Shown here piece after piece: positions 42,869 through 54,149 of a stretch of DNA of 64,000 nucleotides (position 1 is the first letter of the stretch; every line of letters begins with the position of its first letter). This stretch comes from Antedon mediterranea (Eukaryota; Echinodermata; Crinoidea; Comatulida; Antedonidae). Where the stretch lies: assembly GCF_964355755.1 (NCBI RefSeq), contig NC_092670.1, forward strand, positions 34,955,795-35,019,794. The letters are read 5' to 3'. A model generated the notes under the pieces. It did no database searches, was not told the DNA's origin, and saw only the letters and a program-made list of their open reading frames with translations. The position numbers and the translations under genes were made by a program.

Positions 42869-45800
42869 CTAAAGAAAAGTATAAATTCTGATTTCCTCAT
42901 TTATTTGAACATTTCAACAAACTTTCATATAATGTGTGTGTTTAGAAAGATATTCTATTTCAATTGGCGTATAAAAGTATCCCGAAAGTAAGAATTGTGA
43001 CGTATGGGTGTATTGAATACTTATACGGGTTTTCGTCTTCTAATTATAGACTCGCACTGTATACAATGTAGTGAATTAACTCTGACCAAGTGACCAGGAG
43101 GAACTGGTTCGGCTCGTACGACGAGCGTGGGATATTGAGATGATAATTATTCCATGAAGCAGTGTATCGAATCGAACATGTATCAGGAAAATTTTATGAG
43201 ATAATTTTATTAGCGTTGATAGTCTGACACGCATACAATTATGGCTAGGGTAGCTATTTTCACTTATTTTACCATCATGATAAAAAAATAACAAGGTTTT
43301 TAACTAGAGGGCCTATCTTTATAAGAAAAAGAAGTTTAATTGTACCCTTGGAAGTAATACCTTTATAAGGAAAGTAAATTCCTTTTGGCATATTAAAAAA
43401 CCGTTACCAGTGGCGTAACGGCTATCAACGCTCACTGGCTAAACACAGGGGCCCTGGAGTTTATGGGGGCTTATACGCAGAGGAGAAAATAGGCATTAAA
43501 ATATGTCGTCCTAAACCAGGGTCCTCAGGCCTCAGCGTTTACGACAGTGACCATAACAGTCACTTTTGTACACTCATTCGATAATGGAATATGATGACAT
43601 ACCTCATCTGTAGTAACCTTCATTAATACACAGAAACTTGTCAAGTGTTCTGAGTAGCAGGATATTTCATTTTTCGAGTGATGTCCCGTACCAACACCTT
43701 CGTCGCTCCAAGCCCTTTCATATAATATAATTAGTTAAAAGACAAGTGAAAACAAAAGAACACGCCATAGTTTAACTTCAAACAACACAAAATGCTTTGT
43801 TGAAACAAATGACAGTCCTGTGTTTGTATATATCCTCTGTAACATGGAATGTATATATACATTATATGTTAACTTAATATGCTATAGAAAAGCTAATTCG
43901 CATAAAACAAATTATATTCTGTATGAAGTATAGAGAAAATGTGTATGCAAATACAGTTTAAAAAAACGATGGACACTGTAGAAAAGAAATGAAAATATCT
44001 TTTATGAATGATTGCAAGAATTCAAAATTATAAGAGAAAATGAATATAATGGAAGATAACAAGAGAAATTAGTTAGACACCGACAGTGTACTAACCCTAT
44101 TTTATTTACCTCCGCCAAGGAGGTATATGTAATCGATCAAATATATATATATATTATGAAATATTACGTAGGAGAATTTTACAGTAGTCCTTATTGCCCT
44201 AAAAATGATGAATGGAGATAGAAAACAGCGCAAGGAAATAAATAAATTTAGCCCTTACATTGTCTATCAAGTAGGCCTAGCACATGTTAGATTAGAAGAA
44301 AAAATACTAAATACTAAAATATTGTAAATTCACTTACATTTTCATTTCATCAAAGAACAAACACACGGGAACCTTTTTCTGAATCTTAGTTTCATTGTGT
44401 TCAACCTAACAAAATAATTTAGTTTAGTTTGGATAAAAATTTCGAGTTTATACAGTAGTAATAGGTGTGTCAGAGGTTAGGACTTTGGATACACATGCCA
44501 CTAAAAGCCTCCGAGAACTAAAAAAGTAACTGCCAACCGGCTTTAAGCCTCCCAGTAGACGCATACTAGGACGCACGCACAAGTTAAGTCCTCGTTGGAA
44601 CCAAGGCAATCTAAAAACAGGACACTGCGCTGGCTGCCAAGATGTGAACTTGTAACAGTCCTTTGATCTTATGTCTGGCTGCTACAAATACCAACAGTTA
44701 CTGTACTATGAACCCTTTGATCTCCGTAGCTCAGCATTCCATTGTTAGATGTCCCTGTTGGGACTAAGCTTTAATAACTTACAAGATTCTCAAAAAAGCT
44801 GTAACGTAATGTTGCGTTCAGGTATTTCAAAGTTGCCATATCGTAAATACTGCATGAGAATATATTTTTAGTCAGGTACCGAAATTCGACGTTCTTGTCA
44901 CTGCCAAACGAATACAAACAAAGTAACGTCAAATCACAAAGCGTTGCACCAAATAATATGAGAAGGTCTACCATAATACAAGGCTATCTAAAAGCTCAGT
45001 ATTTTAAACAAATAATGATTATACTAAATACTGTACTATACAAATTATTTATTTATGTATCTTTTGCACGACTGCGGCGATGGCAATATGGTAACTAATA
45101 TTAACCTGTCATACGAGTATTTTTGTAGGTATATCAATTCACAAGAATAATGTCTAAATGTAGTACATAATTGGATAGCAAAAATGGTACATACGTTTTT
45201 GTTTGTTCAACTCTTTCGCTCACAACATCGCTAATTCTGTTTGAGTAAGCAGTGTAGGATGCAATAACTAAAACGTCACCTAAAATAAAAAACATGGGTT
45301 TTCAATAACTAATACTAGTACTCTATAGTAAATACTTTGATACTTAAAATTAACAACTTGCAATCCTTCATCCAAACCCTACCCTACCCTACCCTCCCCA
45401 CCCATACACAAACTAAAAAACGTTATCAGTAGTACACTTGAACCTACTGTCAGTAGTCAAAGGAACACGTTACAGTTTACCAAATTATCTTTATAAGATG
45501 GTCATTTTTTTTCTATACATATTTTAATTATCTACACCAAAAGCGAGTCATTACAACTTACAGAAAGAAACTTAGCTACAAGAACAAAATATTAAATGTC
45601 TTTATAGTTAGGGTGATTTAAATTATAGAAAAGTAATACTATTATAGAAAATATGAAAAAAATAACGAATTTTTACATGATTTCAACCGAGTTGCAAAAC
45701 TTTCTTATTTTAAATATCGTTTGTGTGATGGTAAAAACCTACCTGTGAATGTACTTGCTTGGTTTGGTTGTAGTTGGAGTCCAAATTCCACCCTGCTATC

Positions 45801-48630
45801 ACCTAACTCTACGCTAGTATTAACCGTGTCACTCTCATTTATACTTTGTACTTTTGCCAAACCAACTAAAGTTAAAAGAGAGGAGAGAGGGGGAGAGGGA
45901 GAGATACAGATTTTGGAGAGTTTAATTAGAACAAGTTTATTGAATACAATTAGGCCTACAGGTATGTTATTGACTTTGATATTACAGCTACAGATGCATG
46001 AACTCAATGTGGACATACTAACCGAAATTACTTTCATAGTATACTTCTTCATTAGATTCCATTTCATATATCTGTGCCAGAATATCATCTTCGAATTCTT
46101 TTATTTTATCAACAACTTGAAATATTCCCTGTAAGATAAAAGTGTTGCTTATTAATTAATATTAACATAAATAAAAATATTAGAGTCTTTAGTGAAGTAA
46201 TAGTGGAGTGGAGTTGTGGCTTGGTTACTAATCTAAGGGTCCTGGGTTCAAGTCCTGTCATATGTCAGGATTTTTTCTCATGACAATTTGCAACCCCACT
46301 CTCAAATACTTGTAATAAGTCTTTGTTTAGGTAGAGCATCTTGTATTATGTTTGTCGTGTGAACAGGAGAGCCACCTTTGAGAGAAGGACAGTGATTTAG
46401 TTAAATTGTGGTTATCCTTGGCAATTTGCCTAAAATTGAATAATAAAAAAAATAATCATATTTGAAGTATAGTATACTAATGTATTTATTTTACACACAT
46501 ACATTGCAAACAAATACAAATATGCCTACTATTATTCAAAGACCCTGAGCATTTACTGTTAAAACAAAGTTCCTACTACCACAAACAAAATTCGTTCGAC
46601 CCAGTTGAGCAGCCAGGCGTACTGTAAATACCAACCTCATTAGACACAGTCGTCGCCATACTGTAAAGATCAACCTCAGTATCGTCTGTGTTTCCTTAAA
46701 AAAAAACGTTGGTTACGAATGAAGTTAATTAATATATATCACGATTATCTTAAGTGGTTTCTTAGTCCTGATGAAAAAAGATTATTATAGTTAATGGCAG
46801 GTACCGTTTAGACGAAAATACATTTCTAATGATGACTTATTAGGCGTTCAATCTTAGAGAAATAATCTTCATTATTATATATCAAGACTCGTTTACTTTT
46901 CAGGCCTAACATTTGTATTTTATTCATTCATGTCAAGTACACTTGTAACTTTATAGCGCAATCAATAATTCATTTACTGATTATGCTATACAGTCACAAC
47001 TTTAATAGTTGACAGAAATGTTATGTTACTTTATACTGTATAGTTGTAATCAAATAATAAACAATGCTTACAACAACCACTGTGATTGTAAATTGTTCAA
47101 TAATAATAATATGAAAAAGAATTAAGAAGGAACGCATTATTAGTATGCTACAATAATAAAGGATGGAAATAGTTTTCGTTGGTAGAGCAAAATAAAATAT
47201 ACATAAAATATGTAAACAAATTTAAGATTCAACAACTGTACATGCATCAACATACTTATACCGATATATACATACACATTTAAAAAAGGATAACAACAGA
47301 ACAGAACAAACTATTTCTGGCAAAAAACGGAATGCATTGGTCTAAATAAGCAGGCGGTTAGCTGATCCGAAATGGAAAAACTTGCTTCGATGCAGTCTGG
47401 AGAAGACACGCGCTAAGAAATACGAGTTTGCTTCCGAGTTCTCCGAGTTTTTTAAATGTTTATTAACTAACATGGAATTAAGACAACTTAAATACATTTC
47501 GACTTACAAATTACACAGTAATGTATATGGAAGAATTTAATTTAACCTTCGTGATTATTCGACTGTATTGAATTTTATCCATATCTTGACTTATATACTC
47601 TTACATTACTAAAATAATGTTTCATGGTTTGATATAAACTGACGTAGGCCTAAAACTAAAGTTATATCTATCTGTTAATCTTAGGTTACTTTTTGAGTGC
47701 AATGTTTTGTATTTTTTGTTCAACTTCAATTTATTTATATAATGAATTGCGATAATAAAGTCGAAGACAAAATGACGTAAAACGTGTTCAGAATTTGTAC
47801 ATATAAAAAATATCAATATCACCAGGGAAGAGTGTAATTTCTCTCTTTCCTGATATCACTCTCACCATTCAACAATGTTTTTTCTCTATGAATTGCACAA
47901 AAGGTAAAACCTCATTCATACGACCAAAAAGTGCACTAAAAAGCTATCGATTTCCGGTACGCCAGGGTGTAGATTTGTCTAGCCTAGTAGTGTATTTTAT
48001 CTTGTAAATAACGCCACACAATGGCATGGTAATTACCAATTTCATAGACCCAACCTGAAGCAAATTCACCACCACCACCACCACCACCACCAAGTAGAAT
48101 GTCTTCAGTAAGTTCACATATATATCCACTAACAAACATGATTGTACATACAATATAAGACTCCGCATCGTTTGGTACCGGTAATCCAGAAAACGTCAAG
48201 GGTGTTTCTCCCGTGTTTCCCCATGACCAGTTGTTGAGGTCACTCAGATTCAAGTCATCTTCTCGTAACAATCCGATGAGGTAAAGACCGGGTTGACAGT
48301 TTGATTGGAGATGAGAAAGTATGAATTTGAATGTTTCCACCGTTGTAATACTTGCCAGACGAAGTGATTCGGTTCGATCGTTTTGCAATGAAATCGATGG
48401 TGAAATACCAGTAACATAATATGATAACTCCACATTTGTTAACAGAACATTACAATCTAGAAAAAATATTCAGACATTTATTATCCATATTCCTGGATTG
48501 CTAATATACTTTTCTGTTTACCAGTTTATATTAATTGTTAGAAAACAGAAAAGAGTAACTTACTGGATTCAGCTTTTACTATTGCCAAAAGCAACAAGAA
48601 ATGCCACAAAATGACCTGTTGCTTATGCAT
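39067..48630 (-). CDS. Adhesion GPCR gene B (CTLD-GAIN-GPS-7TM)
   Basis: Fifteen exons join in phase for about 647 codons: 48630-48564, 48456-48037 (or -48055), 46694-46636, 46128-46023, 45865-45743, 45279-45195, 44900-44783, 44405-44338, 43714-43603, 42868-42753, 41600-41495, 41209-40989, 40614-40548, 39971-39868, 39235-39067. It is a paralogue of gene A with the same intron positions in the core but a short head of one C-type lectin domain and no EGF, kringle or HYR in this reading. It should be a GPS-cleaved surface receptor. Arrays C and D directly upstream end in phase 1 and could also splice into it. The TM7 exon ends at donor GTATGA, so the tail exon is not fixed. Confidence 0.83.
39682..39775 (+). 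repeat. 19-bp tandem repeat, about five copies
   Basis: Unit GTACGTATGTATAGCTGTT, nearly perfect, in the intron after the gene B TM5 exons. Confidence 0.85.
42330..42570 (-). mobile_element. tRNA-derived SINE
   Basis: On the minus strand from 42,568 the sequence opens GGAGTTGGATAGCCGAGTGG and reaches a B box GGGTTCAATTCCC, with a 7-bp acceptor-type pairing GGAGTTG/CAACTCC. The anticodon stem does not pair well, so it is not a functional tRNA gene. About 160 bases of unrelated body follow. It lies in an intron of gene B. Confidence 0.6.
43603..46694 (-). CDS. Gene B GAIN domain and GPS exons
   Basis: Seven exons correspond one to one with those of gene A. VCLFFDEM (44405-44338) precedes AWSDEG and the cleavage box HLTSFCVLM (43714-43603). 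The same two GPS cysteines as in gene A are absent (WSDEGV; CYSEH). Shared marker stretches include VGLAKVQSI, DVLVIASY and IFSCSIYD. Two predicted N-glycosylation sites (NES, NAT) lie in the domain. Confidence 0.85.
46199..46455 (+). mobile_element. tRNA-derived SINE
   Basis: GTGGCTTGGTTACTAATC resembles an A box and GGGTTCAAGTCC is a good B box. A body of about 190 bases follows and ends in TTGAATAATAAAAAAAATAAT-type sequence (A-rich tail). It is inserted in the intron between the first two GAIN exons of gene B. Confidence 0.6.
46800..47930. other. Intron, no gene seen
   Basis: AT-rich sequence between the first GAIN exon and the lectin exon of gene B. No domain, tRNA or defined repeat. 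Confidence 0.4.
48037..48456 (-). CDS. Gene B C-type lectin-like exon with poly-glycine extension
   Basis: The phase-1 exon starts DCNVLLTNVELSYY (joined codon gives Asn or Asp first). It includes LRLASITTVETF, GLYLIGLLRED and NNWSWGNTGE and ends the fold with GYICELTED. After the fold comes a run of eight glycines encoded by a (CCA/GGT)n tract at 48,067-48,091. Two donors keep phase 1: GTTGGG (exon end 48,055) and GTAATT (48,037). Calcium-site motifs are not evident. Confidence 0.75.
48564..48630 (-). CDS. Signal-peptide exon SP5 (start of gene B)
   Basis: ATG at 48,630 opens MHKQQVILWHFLLLLAIVKA, a clear signal peptide, with donor GTAAGT in phase 1. It is a paralogue of SP6 (52,945) with the same length of 67 bases. 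Upstream (48,690-48,760) lie CCAAT and inverted CCAAT boxes. Confidence 0.8.
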
Positions 48631-49344
48631 GTGGACATCAACTGACTTTGGCTGGTAGTAACTTCCCACAGTTCCCACAAACATTGTGCTGGCGAAACTA
48701 ATTCAACCAATCACAAGCGAAAACTCTTTCACTGCCTGAGAGCAATGGCCAGTGATTGGTGTTTTACACACACAATGTATACAGAAAATGAAATATTATT
48801 CGTTTTTTTTCTTCTTCAGTTATTCAAACAAATTATACCACTGCGGTAAAAATAACAGTCACTCTAAATTGTAATATTATACAATACGATATCATTAAAA
48901 AAAACTTTATTTGATTAATTAACCAATTATTGTTATTAAATAAGTACTGTTATTAAATAAGCACCACTATCTGGGGACAGTTAGGTGTACAAGAGTGTAC
49001 AATTTCAATATTCGGGAACATTGTTATTCTACTATATGTACAAAATGTGTAAACATGTAATTAACAAACAACTTTCATCATCATCATCATCATCTAAAAA
49101 TACACCGCCATCTTAGATGACATGTTATACTCAATTGATTAATACTGTGAAATTTGGTGCGGCGACAATTTACGGTTAACCTAGGTAGGTAGGCCTACCG
49201 TATAAAATGGATATGGATGAAGTAGAAGAAGAATCTATTGTACTGAATTGTTTAGTAAAAGATACAATATAATAAAAAATAAATACAACAATAAACGCTA
49301 AACCGAAACGGTTTCTACTTTTCCTAAAACGCATGTAGTATTAC

Positions 49345-52300
49345 CAGAAAATGTGATCTCTGTGGTGATTTCAGTATTAGCAGATGGGCAGTGGGTAGAC
49401 TGATTGTAATCTATTATAAGAAAAAATATAGATAACTTCATTCTTATTTTCTGGTGATAAAAAGAGAGATCAATGCAGAACAGAAATAGTGGTCACGTGT
49501 CAAGAGTCAAGAAACTGACCTGATGTAATCTTTTCTCTTTAGTGTTTTTATTTTTCAATTTAAATAAATCGTCTAAATCAACAATCTACAATTTAATAAT
49601 AATTTTTTTTTTTCAGGCAATACAAAACAGTCACATGGCGTAAATGTGACCAATCACAACTGGTTTCTAGAGTCGTTGAACCGATTCTGAAGTTTCAGAA
49701 TAATTACTAATGAATGTAGAGTTTTTATAGTAAATAAAAAAAACTTCTTACGTTTTTCACAAACAGCTATCGCTTCATATTCACAATTTATTTTATTCCA
49801 TTTTCCAGATGACGTTATTGCAATGCAGTGTGTTTCTTCAACGTCTGGTTCTTCAGTATTCGGGTCTATTTTTAACCATGATATAATAATTACATTACTT
49901 TAAAAAAAATACAAACCGCGCTTTCTTTTCATTTTAGTTTCTTTTATTAGCATATTCAATAAGGCAAGATGGAAATACTACATCGGTTTATATTACCCAT
50001 TTTCTTTTCTTAAAAGAGGAAATGCGATGTACAGTATATCAACGATAATATAAGTTGACGATTCGGACAAAAAGAATGACGTACTATTGTATCTTAATTA
50101 AACAGAACAGTAATATTTCTTGAAAATCGATAAATCAAGTACAAAACCTAATTACTAACATTTAAAAATTTGACAGGTGTCCAATTTCATATATAATATT
50201 GTAAAGACATACTCACGTAATTACAGTAACTCACTTTCATAATTATGTTAATAAACTTCATTGAAATCAATCACTGATACTCATATTTCAACGATGATGT
50301 AAATTAAGTAACTTACATTGATAAGTTGTTTCTTCATTCGTAATGAACTTTGTAGACCAAACAAATGCTCCTTCAATATCTTCATAACCAATCCAAGCAT
50401 TTTCCAGTGGAAAATCAAATATATTGTTTAAGATCCAGTCATTTTCTTCTTGACACGAAATAATCGCAAGATATCCTCCATACACAGCTTGACAAACCGT
50501 GCCACCTTCTTGATACGTCACCGATGACGTTGACTTCCCATAACAACTTGAAAACCTGATATTATAAATCATACCTTCAGGACAGTCTGTGGAATAAACA
50601 TCGCTTTATATTTTATAGAAGAAACGTTAGAAATATATTCCAGTTCGTAACATTGTAAAACATAAATATAATATATATATTGCATTTATCAAAATTGTTT
50701 CAGCCTGTTTCAACATTTCTGTTACATATTATAACATTTTGTCAAGTTTATTTTTTTTAATCTTATTGTCGTAGCGGCGAAGTACATATGCCTATTTTGG
50801 TACTAATGCTACAAACTACAGCCAATTTACTGATTTTATTACAAGACAAACTTAGACCGTCCATGTTATACTGTAAAGTTTTTAAAAATGAAAAATGATC
50901 AATGAAAATCAATTGCTTTTTGTAATTGCCTAATATAAAACACACACTAAATTCACAGAATATCATATCATAGCTTCCAGGTGGAATGCCATCCTGTGAC
51001 GAGTAATAGTAGTTAGTACAGTTTTAATTGTTATATTTTTTATTAATTTATATGTAATTTGATTTTCTATGGACCAGAGATTCCGAACTAAAAAATTGAA
51101 TGAATGAATAAATAAATAAATGAAAAAATTTTCTCTCTACTAAATGATAGATGTGGTTAGGTAAGTATGTTAGTACCAAACGAGAACAGAACTATTTGGA
51201 ACTTTTAATTCGTGCAGTTTTTGAAGCTTTAGGCCTACTTACACGACACATTCGCTGTGAATGAACACACAGCCGGATTCCCCGCTCTGTCATGCGCAGT
51301 ATACGTAATGTTAACAGACGCCCTTGTTTCATTCTCAGGTATATTTATGACGTAGCCAGGCGAATGGGATTCATTGACAGACACTACGCATTCATTGTCG
51401 TCCCATGTAGGTGGTGTCCACGTCACTTCCGCTGACGTTTCATTCAAGGGTATAATTACGTATAAATCTTCTGAACAAGTTGACCCGTATGTTGGTTTAA
51501 TCGTATCTTGAACTGAATTAATTAAATACATATTTCATACATAGTAAAAACACAATTACAAATAATTCAAATGTCGTCTGCTTCTCGACTATACTGTTCT
51601 TATCATTAGTTAGTTGGCCTTTGGTTGCCAGACGTCTAAACTAGACTAAAACTAAAACTGCAAACTTCGATTCATTCATTATCAATAGGCTATATGTCTT
51701 AGGTTTAACACCTTTTAAAACATCATAGTTGGACTTTCGTATAATGGTTTTTAAATACATGTGCAAGAACGCAGGTGTAAATCTACTTACATTTTTCACA
51801 AATATAACACATCAATCTACTACATGGTAAATCGTTCCAATCACCGATTTCATAACGAATATGAACACAATTCTCATTTTCATTTTCACTAGGTTCTCCG
51901 GGATTATAATCTATTTCGATACATAAAATATTACTAAATAATAAAAGAGTATATACTCTATGGCTCAAGATTTCATTTATGGGTGGATACGGCTTTTGAT
52001 TCCATATTTTATTATTTCTCTCAATATTGCCTAATATTGCAGAATAATTTTTGAAAGCAAGCTGAACGCCCATTTATTAAGAAAAATAATTTAAATTTAG
52101 GGCAAGTCTACAAAGGTTCATCATGCGCATGGAGCTCCACCAGTATAATGATAAATATAATTCTCTATAATAACATCGAACAAAATGACTATTCAGTATA
52201 AACAAAATGTATACAATACGTGGTTTGAGATACAAGTGCTTACTTGTATAGTTTGAACATTCACCGCCAGATTGAACCCACACCATGTCACCTTCTTCCT

Positions 52301-52945
52301 CGATATCATTTAAACCTATCCAAAAATCATAGTTTGAATTTTCATTATGAAGAAATGTGTTTTCCAAATGGTTCTTTACCACAACCAGATCGGCTCCAAG
52401 ACTGATACAATTTTCTCGGGCATCAGTCCATGTTTTTTTCGACAGCATGTATTTATAACAACTATTGACGTACGGAGTCCAGTTGTCATCACAATGTGCA
52501 ATTCCATTTACTGGAATACAAATATTTATTTCTTTAATTTAACTTTTAAAAAAATACACAACACTAAACTGCAAGCCTTATAAAACTAGTTTTTCTTTGT
52601 ATGGGTTACATAACCGCAATAAGTGTCCTTGGGATTACTTTATAATGTGAAATAATATAAAACTATTAAAATATGTTTTATTTTAAAATTGAAGTATTTA
52701 TATGTCTTTTTTTAAACAAATGTTTGTGAAATTACTAGCTGTTATGGCGATTTGACCAATTAACTAATAACTCAATTTTACAATAGAAAGAGATATTTAT
52801 AAAGAGACATTTTCCATTAGAAGAATGTTGATATGCAGAAATTTACTTTACATAATTACAATAAAGGAAATTACTTACCAGCTTTTAATATTGGCAAAAT
52901 TAATAAGAATTGCCACAAAAGTGTCTGCTGCATGCGTGGCTGCAT
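49345..52945 (-). CDS. Array C: signal peptide-CTLD-HYR-CTLD-linker exons
   Basis: Exons 52945-52879 (SP6, MQPRMQQTLLWQFLLILPIL), 52510-52244 and 51910-51791 (a CTLD split over two exons), 51512-51243 (HYR), 50586-50317 and 49865-49752 (second CTLD), 49410-49345 (Ser/Thr-rich linker). All begin and end in phase 1 and join in frame. The first CTLD has SCYKYM, ARENCISLGADLVVV, FWIGLND, EPS in the sugar-site position, DWND and MCYICEK, so calcium-dependent binding is plausible. The last exon has no stop; the next phase-1 acceptor with a domain is the gene B lectin exon at 48,456. It may thus be a long N-terminal version of gene B or a separate gene whose end I could not find. Confidence 0.72.
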
Positions 52946-52961
52946 TTTGACCACAACTGAT

Positions 52962-53100
52962 AACACGGCTGCTTCTGACTTACGGCAGTGAGCTAGAGAA
53001 ACTAATTCAACCAATTACAAGCGACAACTATTCCACTCCTTAATAGTATCATAGCTTCTGATTGGTGCTTTTTACAAATCTATACACGCAATGTGTATAA
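52962..53100 (-). promoter_or_regulatory. Putative promoter of SP6 with CCAAT boxes
   Basis: CCAATTACAAGCG (about 53,010) and GATTGGTGCTTTT (about 53,060) are an inverted pair around CCAAT, 65-130 bases upstream of the SP6 start. The same arrangement occurs 60-130 bases upstream of SP5 (AACCAATCACAAGCG and GTGATTGGTGTTTTAC). The arms resemble the MITE family at 12,672 and 29,780. Confidence 0.4.
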
Positions 53101-54140
53101 ATATTACGTACTTTTACAACCTCTTTAAATGTTGTAACAATAATCGGCATTGTGATAAATGAAATACGATATCTTTAAAAACTGCATCTCAATCAAATAA
53201 AACTTTATTAAAGTTGACGTTTACAATAACATGTCAATATAATTGGCAATTTGTATGATCATTTTGTTCATAAAAAATAAACAAAGTTAAATTAAAAAAT
53301 TAGGTACAAATAAACAGACGAATCGCATCTAAAAATACATCATTATATTGCATGATAATTTATTGTAAATTAATTATAAGCCTGGTGCGGCCATTATTGT
53401 TTAAAACGACGATATAGTTAAAATGTATAGCGAATAGATAATATAGAATGTATATTGACAGTTCCGATGTGATACTAAATTCAGAAAAATGAGTAGGCTT
53501 ATATTGTTGTAAAACCCCTGATATTCGAAATATCAATGAACTAACAAATTAAATGAAAATAAACGCTAAACAAAACTTCGATATGGTAATTTATAGCACG
53601 ACAAACGACATTAGCAAAGATGCGGACTAGGAAATAGGCCTAATGCTACTTTTTCCGTCAATATTTTATAAAACTTCTGAACAAAAAGTCACGGATTCTG
53701 ATGAGGTAGGCTGATAGCAATTTGTACGGTTCTGGAGCTCGGGGGAGAATTATATCCTTTTTACATTGGCTGTGTATTTGAAATATTCATATAGTAACAT
53801 TGATTTCAAAATGGCATGCGCGATGTATGGTGGGAAGGCCCATTGGGAGCAGTGCCACCACCATACCAGTATAATAAGTTTTTGAGCACACTATTTGCGC
53901 ACAATTTACACTAATACAATTAATTTACATTTTACCTATAAGAGTAAAAGGAAAAGAAATGTTTTAGGAAACGAAATCTAAACAGACTCTATTTAAAATG
54001 TAAAAAGAAGAAGATAAAGAAGAAGATAAAAATATCCAAGGATTATTTGATAAAAGACAGGAATAACTACTGTACAATGACGAAAGTTTACAAAAAAAAA
54101 CACGTGTTATTTTACAAACATTAACATGAGAAAATAAAAA
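53100..54140. other. No gene seen
   Basis: AT-rich sequence between array C and array D. No signal exon or domain was recognised here. Confidence 0.4.
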
Positions 54141-54149
54141 TATATATAC

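Noticed and set aside
44105-44170. CCTCCGCCAAGGAGGT hairpin as a possible terminator or regulatory site
   Set aside because: This word is a common dispersed repeat in animal genomes and sits in an intron; no function can be supported.
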